DNA from: Saxidomus purpurata
Lineage: Eukaryota; Mollusca; Bivalvia; Venerida; Veneridae
Direction of reading: 5' to 3'
Assembly: GCA_022818135.1 (NCBI GenBank)
Contig: JAFMSR010000002.1
Location: 28,093,003 to 28,157,002 of the forward strand
Length of the DNA stretch: 64,000 nucleotides
Of the stretch, positions 11,000 to 23,439 are shown one piece after another. The notes below the pieces were generated by a model. That model worked only from the letters and a program-made list of their open reading frames with translations. It was not told where the DNA came from and made no database searches. Numbering within the stretch: position 1 is the first letter of the stretch; every line of letters starts with the position of its first letter. The translations under genes were made by a program, and so were the position numbers.

Positions 11000-13450
11000 G
11001 CAGTTTGAATCTAAACACCGTTTAACATTAAAATGCACAAATAATAGTTCCTGTCTATACATTTTATCTTTGTTTAGTTCTAATGTCATTCCATCTATAA
11101 ACAAATCTGGTTAAAGAGCTACAGAAATGTTTGTTCTGGTATGTTCACATGTTAGACTGCAGCTGTGAACCGATCTTAAAAACTCGCTTTTATACCAAAT
11201 GGAACTTTTCTGTGAATTACAAATCATTTACATTATTTGATGGTGCAACGATAAAAGTAAATGTTTAAACTGTTTTCCATACTGCTTTTAGATATTAGTT
11301 TTGTCTGTCTAGTAATAATAGTACAGTGTGTTTAGCATAATGTGAAAGTGACGCAAAGAAAGAATTCATTTTTCCTATGTAAATAAATTGAATATTGTTA
11401 AGAATTAAAGTAGCTTCTTTTACGCAGTGCACTAACTTTTTAGGGAGTGTTTGTAATGTATTTAATTTGTTAATAGACATATGTTTTACGTCACTGTCAG
11501 TTCATCCTACAAGTACTGTATATAACGTACCGCTACTTCTTGTGAATACGTTTCCGATGTCGTTCGAGGAGCAAGAACTTAAACTATAAATGAACTGGCT
11601 CATGGGTAATTAAATACCCTACAACAAAAAATGTTTATGATGGCGAGTGTTTCAAAACCCTGTGGTGTGTGTCATTATTTTAAACTAACATAAGCCGCTC
11701 TTAAGTGAAAACAATGCCCATGTGAAGCTTTACAGCTGATTTAGAGCAATTTATGCTAATTCCTATCTACAGTAGGCAATGTTTTTCTTACGGTACTGTA
11801 GTTCTTTTGACAAAACGTCATGCAAAAAAATCAACATGGAACACACTTTTAGCGACTTCTTTCAATCGTCCTTTTGTGGTGTAGTCTTAGTAGCTAACAC
11901 TTCAGTCAAGAGACTGTTACATCAGTTTATCCATAAATTATTTATCCTTCTCCCCAGCTTTTTGCAAATCCTCTTAAATAATTTCCATAGACGTCAAATG
12001 CTAAAGGCAATCTATTTCACAAGAAGTTTCTAAATGTAACTCCTCTTTGACTAACTGATAAGACTTCGGCTCTTTCGGAGTTTCTTTGGATTCTTTAATA
12101 TACGATCAAAATGTCAATTTTCCATCAATAATGACAAAATTTGTTGCTGTCAAATACAAACCTTTAATGTGAGTCTTTAGAAATCATCTCGGAGGTGTCC
12201 GCACATGTCTAACAGCATAGTGTTATCAATTTCCAGGTAATTTATTAAACTTTTTTGAGAATGCATTTGTATCAAACCTTTCTCTTACAAATTCTGCTGT
12301 CAATTTCAGTTGTTAAAGGTACATGGCTTACGTAATACTAAACGTCTTTTGTAAAGGTGTTGTATAAATGAAATAAATCATGGGTTGCCATGCTCAGTGA
12401 TATATGACCTCCAACAGCAACTTTAATGAAAACTGCAACACTTTTTGAACAATGAAATTTAGCAACCGTATTTTTTTCTTATCTCTTATCTAGTTTCAAA
12501 CACATCTTAGGAGTATCTTCAAAAACAATTGAAACTAAATGGATAATTCTTGTGCATTGCACTTTCCCTCATTGTCCTTAGTAAATATAGGAACTATACA
12601 ATGTATCAATTCATTCCATTCGAAAGTAAATAAGGGCAGTAACTCAAAACATAGGGAAGTTACAGTCATGTTTCGCATGCACGCATTGGGTATAAATTGC
12701 TTTGCACAAGAAACAGCAATTGACGGCAGTTACTCAGAAACAAATAAAGCTAGATTATGACTTTTGTAAACTGTCATTTGCTTCATTGTTCTCCATCAAT
12801 ACATGAAGTTTCAACTGATTTCATTCCTAACCTTTTGAGCTACGCTCTACGAAAGAAAAAAATAACTAAGGAAATCAATTATAAAAATGATGAAGCCTGT
12901 GTTATGGTTTGTATACAAAGCACTTCCTAACATTGTTCTCTATTTATATATCAAGTATTATCATATTCCCTTTTACTTATTTCAAGAGTTTTAAATTGCA
13001 AGCTAGTGACATCACTTCAACTATTCAAATTGAAAATAACAACAACCAAAATATTCAATTACGCCAAACGCCATGACAATAGAACTATTATATCAGATCC
13101 TGAAATGAACACGTTGTTATTGCTCCAGCCAACATGGATGAATAATTCTTTATCAGAGGAACTTAAAACCTTTTAATATCGAAACTATATAAATATATCG
13201 CTATAAAACTAAAAGATGGACAGATATACTGAAGAGCATTCCCTCTCGTGGGACATATAAAATTCATTGAGAATGAAGAATTCTTAAAGTTATTGTTGAT
13301 GCTCATTTAACTTAATGGATCTAAGCTTCCAGTGGGACCAATTTACGAAAGAATATTAGAAAGTAGTTCCGTTTCCAGGAGAGTTTTACGCGAATTTCTG
13401 ATTTTAATCAGTAATGTCAATGAGAAATAGACATGAGGTCTTATATTTAG
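11000..13450 (+). repeat. Diverged direct duplication 1, left copy
   Basis: Collinear matches to the right copy: 11066-11127 against 14407-14477 (TACATTTTATCTTTGTTTAG, then ATAAACAAATCTGGTTAAAG), 11930-12160 against 15205-15440 (CAAATCCT..TAAATAATT, CAAAATGTCAA, CTGTCAAATACAA), and 13310-13440 against 16135-16280 (TTAACTTAATGGA, TTTCTGATTTT). The short open frames inside are not shared between copies, so I see no gene. It could be an old segmental duplication or two copies of a large transposon. Confidence 0.6.
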
Positions 13451-14534
13451 TGACACACGTCATGATGCATTACATGATGTCCACATTCAAAATATAAATC
13501 CCCTTGAACTGTCATTGTAACAGTCAATGTACTTTAATGAAGTTCAATATTAACCACGTTCTTTAAGTTTCTATAAAAGTTGGCTATTTCTGCCCCAGCG
13601 CCCGCTTTTCATAACACGATAGAGCAGGTACGTATTCGTAGCTTCTCAATGATATTCATGACGTGCTACTTTTAAATCCAAATTAATGCGTGACGAAATA
13701 TTAAAATAGAATCAGGGTTAGTGATCGCTAAATAATTTAAACGAATGTCAACTAAAGAAACAATTTAATTAGTTGTAATTCGGCGTTTATGCAATTAGGT
13801 GAAAAACTTCTGATAGTTCACACCTCGATGAAATGCAGAAAAAAACACAATCAATTCTTAAATATAGCCCTCCTATGCATGGCGAGTATCACATCATAAA
13901 ACCTGATGTCTAAATACTCACTGATAATTGTATTATGCATTCTTACGAATTCCGGTCCATTTTAACAGGCAAAATGAGGAATTTCGTGAAAAATGTCTCG
14001 TTACTTCGTCACCGTTTGTATAGCAAAAACGGGGGTTTGCATTGACTTTCCATTACTTCCATGTTTCATTTGCACATCATACTTGTATACATTCTACGTA
14101 GTATTCTAATTTCTAAATAATTATCGTTTTCCATCAGTATTATCCGTTCATTCCTGTTTGTTCTAAACTTGACTAATTAATTACAACAAAATTTACATTG
14201 TACCATAATGGTGTTATAGAAGACCATGGGAATAAATCTGGCATCACCGGAAATACCACGGGAATATATCTGACAACACTAGAAATACCATGGGAATAAA
14301 TTTGGCAACACCGGAAATATGTTAAAGTCTGTTTTCTTCCGTTTCTGAATAAATTTTACAGACTGTTTAATATTTAGATGCACAGAAATGTAATTTATGG
14401 CATTACATTTTATCTTTGTTTAGTTGGAGTTTCACTCTGTTGATAAACAAATCTGGTTAAAGAGCTTAAGAAATAGTCAGGTAACTTTCCTGTTATTTTG
14501 CACCTGCTGAAAGATCTGAAACATGCTTTAACAA

Positions 14535-14645
14535 CCGATGGGAGTGGTAGAGTAGAGGTTAAGGTGTCTGTTGCTCATCACGGAGGTAGCGGGTTAGAGC
14601 CCCAATCGGGTCACGACAGCAGTGCTGTTTTTTTCAGGTAGCGGA
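14535..14645 (+). mobile_element. tRNA-like SINE head fragment
   Basis: GGGAGTGGTAGAGTAGAGGTTAAGG is followed by CGGAGGTAGCGGGTTAGAGCCCC. These resemble a pol III A box and B box about 40 bp apart. The SINE 3' end is not evident. No cloverleaf good enough for a working tRNA gene is seen. Confidence 0.5.
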
Positions 14646-15723
14646 TACAAGAATAAATTGATAAGCTTCAAACTTTCTTCACAACCGAGCTAAAATAAAT
14701 AAAGTATAATCTAAACCGACTGGAAATGGATTTTTGGAGGGTATTTAGTAAAATATGTTGCAACGGCTACGGTGAAGCATGTTTTGTCAGTAAAGTTATA
14801 GCATGTTTGTTTTTTTAGTTCTTTTGTCATCAACGATTATAAATAACGTAAGTTCACTCATTCTGTTAACCTTATAATTGTAGAAGAAAGATAAGAATTT
14901 CACGGAGAAATAACGACAATAATTATGTTCAAGCAATATGAACGAGAAACGTTCGCATTTTTTCTTAAGTCTGCAGCATACTTACTTTAGTAATTCATAA
15001 TCTGCTAGACAATGATTCATAATTTCATAAACAACCCGTGAAAAACAAATGAAATTCTAATACGATGTATTATCAACATTCATGTTGGAACCAAAAAAGA
15101 AAACTTTTGTCTTACATTTTCACCTTAAATAATTTCTACTTTGAAACTGTCTTTTTATATCTGAAACTACAGTCAGAGGGTATCAAAGAGTTACCCTAAT
15201 TACTCCTCTTCCGTCAGCATTGCAAATCCTGCCTTTTAAATAATTCCCACAGACGTCAAACGCCAAATATAATTTGTTTCCCAAGAAAATGCCAGCTTAA
15301 GCTCCAATGTGACTTGACTGATAAGGCCTTGAATTTCTTTTCTTCCGATTCAATTATATAGGACACCAAAATGTCAACATCCTATCATTGAAAGTTCTTA
15401 AATAATGAAAATGTTCATCCTGTCAAATACAACTCGTTATTTTTAGTCTCTGGGATCGATCTTCGTACATCTCGGGAAAGAAATTTACAGCTTGTTTTAG
15501 TTGATATTTTTAAAATCACTGTTAAGTTCAAAACGTTATTTCAGACAAAATATTTCTTATGGAAAAATATAGGTTTCTGGTGTACTATTACGTTAAAACA
15601 GCATGTACATGTTGCCATGTGATGCGCAATAGTCACTTAAAAACCTTATGGTCCCTACTGCTATTTACATTTACATGTACCCCTGTTACATTGTAGTACC
15701 ATTAACCATTGGCAGAATCAACT

Positions 15724-15925
15724 GGACTTAGTCAAGTCAAAGAATTTATTGGCATAAACATATATACATGTTTCTCGCCAAAATACAATTTTGGCGGTTT
15801 GAATACAGATGAAAAGTATGATGTTCAGTATATAAACAACATAACAACTAACAGTATTTATACATGACACTGTTAACATGATAATCAGCTGTGTGCTATA
15901 CACAGGATACTGTCTCAATAAATTG
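15724..15925 (-). mobile_element. Probable non-LTR retrotransposon 3' tail
   Basis: On the minus strand the block ends GCCAATAAATTCTTTGACTTGACT, a polyadenylation-like signal followed by a short TTGACT repeat. It includes GGCGAGAAACATGTATATATG. Tails of this form are common on retrotransposon 3' UTRs in molluscs. No reverse transcriptase is attached. The 66-codon open frame it contains is not recognised. Confidence 0.4.
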
Positions 15926-16548
15926 TTAATGAAAAATCATTAAAACAGATGTACATAATAATTTATCACAGTCAATACAGGTATTATTGGAAAAACCAGT
16001 ACTATATTAATAGCGAGAGAAAGGTTAATGAAAGGATTTCTAGAAAAAAGTTTTAGTAGGAAAACATGAACGTCACTGGAGTCAGTCTAAGTGTGAAGCC
16101 ATTAACTCATAAGTATGAGTAAGTATTATCCATGCCCAGTTAACTTAATGGAACTAATGTATCATAATTGATGTTCCAATAATTGGCCCAATTTGGCAAA
16201 AAAGAGCTCGTGAAAACATGTCAGTTTCCACGCAAATTACACGATTAAATGTTTCTGATTTTGGACATTCAGACGAGTGTGAAAACAGTCTTAATGTAGG
16301 CACATATACAAGATGATAAGGATTGTATTTTCCACGCTAACACAAAAAATGCAATTTTAGGAATACGATAAGCCTTATTAAACACAAAGTTTTTCTAACA
16401 GATGATTCCAGAGAAAGCCGAATGTCCACGATTCGTTCACAGTTCATTTCATTCGAAACAACAGGATTTCCATTTGACAATTTTTGGCATATTACCAGCA
16501 TTATCGCAATGATTGGATTTAACTAATTGAACTTTAACGTCCTTGAAG

Positions 16549-16620
16549 AAACAAGAGGGCCATGATGGCACCCATATCGTTCACCTGGTTACCATTGGCT
16601 ATCATAATTAATGTCAACAA
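16549..16620 (+). mobile_element. Pearl-like element, family 1, left-end fragment
   Basis: AAACAAGAGGGCCATGATGG is followed by CATATCGTTCACCTGGTTACC, matching the left ends at 3711 and 54947. Similarity then stops. The following stretch, 16621-17450, shows nothing recognisable. Confidence 0.7.
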
Positions 16621-17452
16621 CAGCTTCGCAAGAAACAAAATCACCGTACAGGCGAGCTAATCGCAGAATGTTGTCCGAAGAAACACTTTCAAATGAAGAA
16701 TTCTGAAAACAAAATTCACTGCTCGTGAATCCCTGAGAAAGTAATTAATCCCAAGGCTCTTTAAAATGCTTGTAAAATCATCAATCTAACGAAATAAAGG
16801 TGAAAAACTTTCTCAAAACATTAATGATGAATTAAAAAAAAATAGTGGCTTTTATTAATCATTGCATGATGTCATTCAGTCTGTCTTAAAAGGATGCTAT
16901 TTTTAGAATAAGTTGTTTTAGAAAATGGACGCATGATCAAACGGAATAAAGAACATTCGGGCTATAGAGCAGTTTGGAAAACATGTAATAAGATGTTTAC
17001 TTTTTAATAAACTTTACATGTAAATAGCAAACGCTAATTTTGTGCAGTCGTTGTAGAATGCATAAGCATCCAATTTCAACGGACCGTGCACGGTGATTCT
17101 AAAATTCAGTGTAAAACAAGTCAGTAAATCACATTTAAAATTCATCAGCGAAGCTATTAGGGTCGGAATAGATGAATGACATCAGTGAACAAAACAAAAC
17201 ATTGAATTGTCTATATATATTGATCTTCAGTCTGGTACAGATACAGACATTTTAATAGATGAGCTAGCACAATGCACTATTAAGAGAAAGTGCTTATTTT
17301 TCGCGTACAAAGTTGTTGTTTTTTTTGGCTTTATTCGAGGACGTCAGTTTTTCGAGAGTTTTATCTAACGCAAATAAGATTAAACTTAGTTCAGAAAAAA
17401 CAGTATTCGCATCCAGTTTCTTTAAATACAGTCTCTGTTATAAAACTCGAAA

Positions 17453-17690
17453 AGGACAGTTTCTCACAATACCTGTTAAAGACAGTCTCTCTCTTACAAT
17501 ATCGGTTAAAGACAGTCTCTCTTACAATATCGGTTAAAGAAACCCGTTAAAGACAGTCTCTCTTACAATACCCGTTAAAGACGGTCTCTCTTACAATACC
17601 CGTTAAAGACAGTCTCTCTTACAATATCGGTTAAAGACAGTCTCTCTTACAATATCGGTTAAAGACAGTCTCTTTTACAATATCGGTTAA
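17453..17690 (+). repeat. 28-bp minisatellite (GTTAAAGACAGTCTCTCTTA..)
   Basis: About eight units of 28 bp, with variation mainly in the last bases (CAATATCG or CAATACCC). One further unit (GTGTAAAGACAGTCTCTCTTAC) appears at 18483-18510, after about 790 bp of unrelated sequence. The open frames across the array are incidental. Confidence 0.92.
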
Positions 17691-18482
17691 ATGGACAGTA
17701 TGGATGATGTATCATGCGTAAATTGCGAACCAGTGCGGCTGCTGCCCACACTAGTGTTTCATCGACCATGGATTAAATAACACAAAATCGAATGGTATTA
17801 AACTGAATCAACAAACATTTGCTGTCAACATGTCATGATGAATGAAACAAAATTAATAGACTATATGTAGCTATCTTTGTATCTATTCGTGCATTTATTA
17901 ACAGAAATCCCTTAGTTACAGGCATTGTGGCTGCTAAAATAACGGTTGAAGTGTATGATTCAAAAATTCATTTTTGACACAATTTACACATGTTTACAGT
18001 TTACAGTTGCTTTTGGAACCCGGTGATACATCAAATCGTCTTAAAACGACCCGAGATACATCGAAATCGGTTTAAAGTCTAAAAATTGGCGATAGTTCGT
18101 ATTGGAAACGTGCACAAATTACATAACAATGGATCGCATCATGTTTATACGAAATGCATTCTAATAAGCTCGAGTTAAAGCGGTCTACCTCTCTGGGAGA
18201 AAACGGCGGAAAATCCAAACATAAACACTACCGACCAATACCCTTCAATACTTTTTTATTTTTAGGTCCACGATCCAAAACAGGGGGGGGGTGACGATTT
18301 CATATATTACATGTGGCTATACAAAGGGCATGATAACAGTTCGATCAAATTAAAAATAAACATTTCCTTTTCAATTTCTTATCCGTCTCCCAAAATAAAC
18401 ATTAAATTTCCGCCATTTTGACCAGAACTACATCAAATTCTCGCTTAAAGCCCCGAGATACATCGTTTACGTCCGACCCCGT
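17691..18482. repeat. Sequence between two parts of the 28-bp array, with internal direct repeat
   Basis: About 790 bp separates the array from a lone unit at 18483. It holds a diverged direct repeat at 18024-18063 and 18427-18468, both running TACATCAAAT..TTAAA..CCGAGATACATCG, and a G9 run at 18283. No open frame. It may be an insertion into the array. Confidence 0.45.
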
Positions 18483-18510
18483 GTAAAGACAGTCTCTCTT
18501 ACAACACTCT

Positions 18511-19462
18511 CTTATAAAAGCAGTTGGTAGCCAATTTGCATACCTTGATCAAATCTAAGATTTGAAAGTCAGTCAGAGAAATCAATAGCCACTGTCTGCT
18601 CAGACGACCTTTGATATTTATAGTATATCACTTAATTAACTTCAGACGGTGGATCCTTAATTAGTCTTTAACTCTATTACATACAGATCCGACTGAATTT
18701 ATATTTTAAAGGTCGGTTTTAAAGTACGGCCCGTCATCAATGACGTTTATTTGTATCTTGCGTACATCTGTTTATTTGTATTTTAGATTTCTTGCATATC
18801 CTCATTACAAAAAAAGCATATAATACCAGTATGCCTATCCAAGACTGCAAGACTGCAAAACTTTTTTTTTCGGCGTAAGCTGTATAAGCTGGGTTCTGAC
18901 CTACTTTTTGCACCAATCAAATGTTACATATGGAAGAGCGGTGACGACCCTTTTGATCACGTGATCGCTTCATAGATAAATGACGTAGCTGCCGATCTAG
19001 AAATAGACTGTATAATCGACCCCCTCCATTGATAACTTTCCTAAGAACGATGTTTATGTATACATTTGTATACTAAAATGTACCTCCGCTCAATGCCGTT
19101 TTCTATTTTTAAGGATATATCTTGTTAACATTATGGAAGCGTCCATTACATGATCGATACAATAGTAAATTTATGTAAATAGCACTATTAAAACTGACAT
19201 CATAACATGTTGCAAAACGATACGAGAGGCACTTATTGCTTGCAATGTTGATTGTAATAATTTCGACTTACTTTCCTAGATATAAAACAGAAAATGTTTT
19301 ACAACGGCTCATTTAGTAACTTTAAAATAACGTAATGCACGACGAGGTAAAAGGGCGGTAGATGATTCTGCCTTTTAAACCAGTGTAGATCATGATCAGT
19401 CTGTATATATGTGCAGTCTTATAACGAAGATCTACACTGATCGCAATTTAGTCTGTATATTT
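18511..19462. other. Non-coding stretch sharing a short block with 36.6-36.9 kb
   Basis: Positions 19000-19140 resemble 36620-36960: CCCTCCATTGATAACTTTCC against CCCTCCATTGACAACTTTTCC, then AATGCCGTTTTCTATTTTTAA against AACGCCGTTTATCTTTTTAAA. Otherwise nothing is recognised. Confidence 0.45.
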
Positions 19463-19789
19463 TCAGTAAGATTTTCTTTGAATAATACTTTCACGCCAAG
19501 TGACGTATTGTTTAAGCTCGGATAACTCTCTAGTTTCAAGTGCAAAACCCGCTCTTAGTCCATGATCACCATCGCCAAAAATACATAAAGGGATAGTATG
19601 CTTTGTTTCCCAAGAAAGCTGACTGGGCTTGTACTTCTCTTGACACTGGTGCAAAACCATTTGGAAAAAAGGAACTACAATGCGTTCTGCTTTTCTTTCT
19701 AGTTTGAAAACATATAACGGCTCTAGACAAACGCAAGGATACGAGAAGGAGTTTCGGATACGTCTTGCGTGATAATTCATGATGAACAT
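19463..19789 (-). CDS. Unrecognised 108-residue ORF
   Basis: This is one of the longest non-repetitive open frames in the window. It runs ATG to TGA with no splice signals needed. The composition looks protein-like, with a basic N-terminal half (KLERKAERIVVPFFQMVLHQ) and a hydrophobic-glycine stretch HTIPLCIFGDGDHGLRAGF. The IFGDG word recalls several transposon-encoded and enzyme families, but I cannot assign it. No signal peptide or membrane span. A second in-frame ATG lies four codons in. It could be a fragment of a degraded mobile element, a single-exon lineage gene or chance. No promoter or poly(A) signal stands out nearby. Confidence 0.3.
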   Translation of the reverse strand: MFIMNYHARRIRNSFSYPCVCLEPLYVFKLERKAERIVVPFFQMVLHQCQEKYKPSQLSWETKHTIPLCIFGDGDHGLRAGFALETRELSELKQYVTWRESIIQRKSY

Positions 19790-20184
19790 GCTGTTTATGT
19801 CTGGTAGGATTCGGTTCTATCTGTTTTAATTTAGTCTTATATCTCCTAAGATTTTACAAACCAGTCTCATCAACATGATCACAGCGAAGGCATTTATTGA
19901 TCAACATGCAGACTTATAAACCATCTGTTACAACTCGAATGAGGATTACAGCGTCCCAACATTGTTGAGCGTTAACAAAACAAAATGTCAATAATGTCTG
20001 TAAAAATGTATCTATTCTGCCATATAGGTATATATTTCAGTAACTGGTGATAGAAAGACGTACATTTGATAAGCATTTGATTATCGCTATTGAGAACTTC
20101 AAACAGCAAGCATTGAATATCCATTGTTTTAGTATTGTAGCAGGAAATGACTGATGTACAAAACTTATTTATAAAAGGAAAGAA

Positions 20185-20268
20185 TACATAAGCGACTGGG
20201 AAGCTCAATCTGTAATGCATCCGGCCTGAAAGCGAAGGGACCCGTGTTCAAGTCCTGAAAAGGCTGAC
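20185..20268 (+). mobile_element. tRNA-like SINE fragment
   Basis: The order AAGCTCAATCTGTAATGCAT, CCGGCCTGAAAGCGAAGGG, CCCGTGTTCAAGTCC resembles the D-arm, anticodon-arm and T-arm of a tRNA with a good B box (GTTCAAGTCC). The acceptor stem does not pair, so it is a tRNA-derived repeat and not a working gene. Confidence 0.5.
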
Positions 20269-21822
20269 ATTTTTCTCAGATTGTGACATTAGTCGTAGAT
20301 TCTATTTCATTTTATTTTGTAAATATGGTACTGCCGCTGAATTTGCTGTATTTTATTTAACGATAAAATATTGGCACATATTTATTATTTCGATTCTAAC
20401 ACATCATTTTCTTTGAAAATTATCTCGAACTTTTTTCAACTCGTACATGAAGCAGTAGCCTACATCATTGTTACTTCAAAACGCGAAATGCGATTTGACG
20501 CGCTTGTTTGCATACGTCACATCATTACGTCACTTCGCGGCACGTCGTCCTTGGATAAACCAACTTTATTTTATCGTAAAATAAAACACAACCTATTCAA
20601 TATAATTATGACTCGTTTTAGAATATGACTTCGAATATAAACCTGTTTGTTATCCTTTTGCTTAGAACTTTCAACTTAATGAATGTTTGACCAGAACAGA
20701 AAATTGCGCTGTCATGTAAGGACAACTGGACCATTAACAAAGAGTGGCGTCCGGAACTACCAAAAAACAGTCATTGAGAACGCAAGGTTTATAAAGAATG
20801 ATAAATAAACACTTTCATCAAACTACATCACAGATGACTGATAAAAAACTTTTTTATGAATAAGTTTTGTAAAATTTGCCATTAGGTTTCAAGTTCTGCT
20901 TAAAAGTCACTTGTATTACGAAATTGTAACAAATATTACCATCTTTGTGGTACTTTCCAGTTTATTATAAAAAAGAAAAAATCCTGGGTAAAAAATCGAT
21001 TTTCGATTTAGCCTTTACAACACTTATACTTCAGAAATATTATAAAATTTATACGATTACATCATTTCTGAGGTATGATACAATTACCTCTAGTTTTTCA
21101 AACAATTACCCTTCCTCTAGAGCCTACAACGTCGTGAATATATCTTCATACAAAAGCGACAAACAATTCGCGCTTTAAGCTGCTTCATGTCTGGGCTATT
21201 GATTAGGTAAAACCTATCGGATTCGGTTCTAATTATTTCTCAGCAACTTTCACAAATTCATATTTACTCAATTGATCTGTCATCCGGAAAAGTTATTAAA
21301 CGAACATTAAAACTAATACTGCTGTCCTTTTCAAATCAGGTTAACAAGCCGTGGTAAGCACCATTTAAAACAAGCAGGACAAATATTTTAAACAATTGCC
21401 ATTGTCTTTGCATAATGCGGTTACCGTCACACATTGCCTATTGCATTGATTGTAAATCAGAATCAATAGCTTCCATGCTTTCATTAACCCAGTTTTTTTT
21501 CTTCCAACAGGAAACAGGTATTGAAACCAATGCTTATTTACATCATTCCATATTGTTAAATATTGAACACTTCAACAGTCATAGGAAGTGCATGGTTAAA
21601 TTACGCCCGAGGTAGAATTAGAACATGGAAACGTTTTACGTAACTTCATTCATTCCTGTTCCGTAACTTGTCTTCCGAGTTGCTAAAGCTTCAACTTTCC
21701 TTTTGGTTCTTTTACGAAGTTATTTCTTCCGAAATAAAATTAGTTTTTTATACGACCCCTTTCAATATACGTTTTACCAACAAAATGACGGGAAATTAAG
21801 TTCTAAAATAGATGACGAAATA

Positions 21823-21842
21823 GGGGGGGGGGGGGGGGGGGG
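21823..21842 (+). repeat. 20-G homopolymer with adjacent CCGGGGGGGCCCGG
   Basis: Twenty consecutive G residues, followed 24 bp later by the GC-only near-palindrome CCGGGGGGGCCCGG at 21866-21879. Both are strikingly unlike the AT-rich surroundings. A run this long can form G-quadruplex structure and is prone to length error in assembly. Confidence 0.9.
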
Positions 21843-23439
21843 ACTTTAAAATGTATGGTAACTCACCGGGGGGGCCCGGTAAAACGACGAAAATGGTTTA
21901 ATATAGATTCATACGCCTAGATTGAACACACTAGTTACACCTGCATAGGAAGCAGAACATCACCCCCTATATGGTAAAAGAACATACACGCTAAACTATA
22001 TGTTAGAAATATTCCCGAGTTTCTAATTTTTGCGATATTCGCTTTGATGTTCTGAAATTTTTTCCGCGCATTAAAAATTACGCCGATGCATGCACATGTG
22101 CAAAAGGAACGTACCTCGGTAGTCCTGTCACCTCAAGTACCATATACAGTTCTTTGTTGAAAATGGCATTAGAGCGCAATAATATATCTACAACCTCTAG
22201 AAATTGACCGCCCCGCAAAAAAATGTATCCGCTAATTGTATTACACTTACAGTAATCTGTTGAATTAGGCACTAACATGTGAATAATTATATTCTTTCTA
22301 CGGGCGTCAGGACGTCTATTAATAAAACAGGGTCATACACACTTCTCACCGTTTCCTCCTTTTCACCTTGGATCATTTGTAACTGTTCATTTTCTAACGG
22401 TGCTCTATGCATGATGAGAAATCAGATGGGGGTAGAATTGAGCATTGCTTTTTTTTGCACAGAACGGCCGTAAAACTGTCTCCAAATTTTAGAAATGACC
22501 GTAAAACTATCTCGTTTGTTAACTTTATAATCCCTGCAGATTTTTTTATCTACGAGTTTTGGCAACAAGAAACGAGAATAACACATAAAGTTAAAAATAG
22601 CTGAAGTGATTGAAAACTGACAAAAATGTCATGAAAGTGACAAACCAATTAATTCATCACTTTTTTATTACGACGTAATACATCAACATTGTTACGTAAC
22701 TTCGTTATGTGCGTTAGAAAAAAAATCGATCTAGCACTTAATTATTATTACAGATACCCAGTATTTAATGACAGAAACCGTCTAGCACGCATGTTTATAA
22801 ATATTGAGGAAAGTAAGATAATTGCGCATTGTTACAATTTTTCTAAATGATCAAGATCGATATATACAATTACCTAAAGACTTTTTTACCCACTTCGATT
22901 TTATTGATGGTCTATCCATGAAATGTAAAAGTTACACGGCAGTCACTAGGTCTCCGGAGGTAGCAAAATTTAAACTATGGAACGTCGTTGCAGTCTTATG
23001 TAGGGACATTTTACTCTTTTTGATCCATTTATTGATGAGGTTGGATATAAAACCATAGCTTTTTGATATACAAATGTAATAATAACTAAATGCACAAAAA
23101 GAATGAAACGTTTCCATGTAAGACAGCAACAAGTTTCCACAGAAACTGATCTGAAAAAACTGTTAAAATAATTCCAATTTCTGTCACAAACTTGTCTTTT
23201 AGATATCACAACATTCTAAATTTCCTGCAAAGTAATAAGCTGCATTAATTTAATCATAGACGGCATTTGATTAATGGATTGCTAGGACTTAAGATGAAAG
23301 CTTGATGGTTTTGTGGCTGATGCTAATAGTGGCACATTTCCCGCTGAAACAATACAAGAGTGAAATAGCCATTATACATTCAAATTGAAAGTTTGGATAT
23401 TACTGGTATTGAGAAAGGGCATACTTTGAATGGTCGTGA

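Larger units (their letters stand above)
14370..16290 (+). repeat. Diverged direct duplication 1, right copy
   Basis: This is the partner of the block at 11.0-13.45 kb, offset about 3.3 kb and in the same orientation. It carries an SINE head (14535) and a retrotransposon-like tail (15724) that the left copy lacks, so those came later. The stretch between the two copies, 13450-14370, shows nothing I can name. Confidence 0.6.
19790..23439. other. Long stretch without recognised genes
   Basis: Apart from the tRNA-like fragment at 20185 and the G-run at 21823, I see only short AT-rich open frames with no family resemblance. Several overlap on opposite strands (for example 22822-23209), which argues that they are chance. 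Confidence 0.4.
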
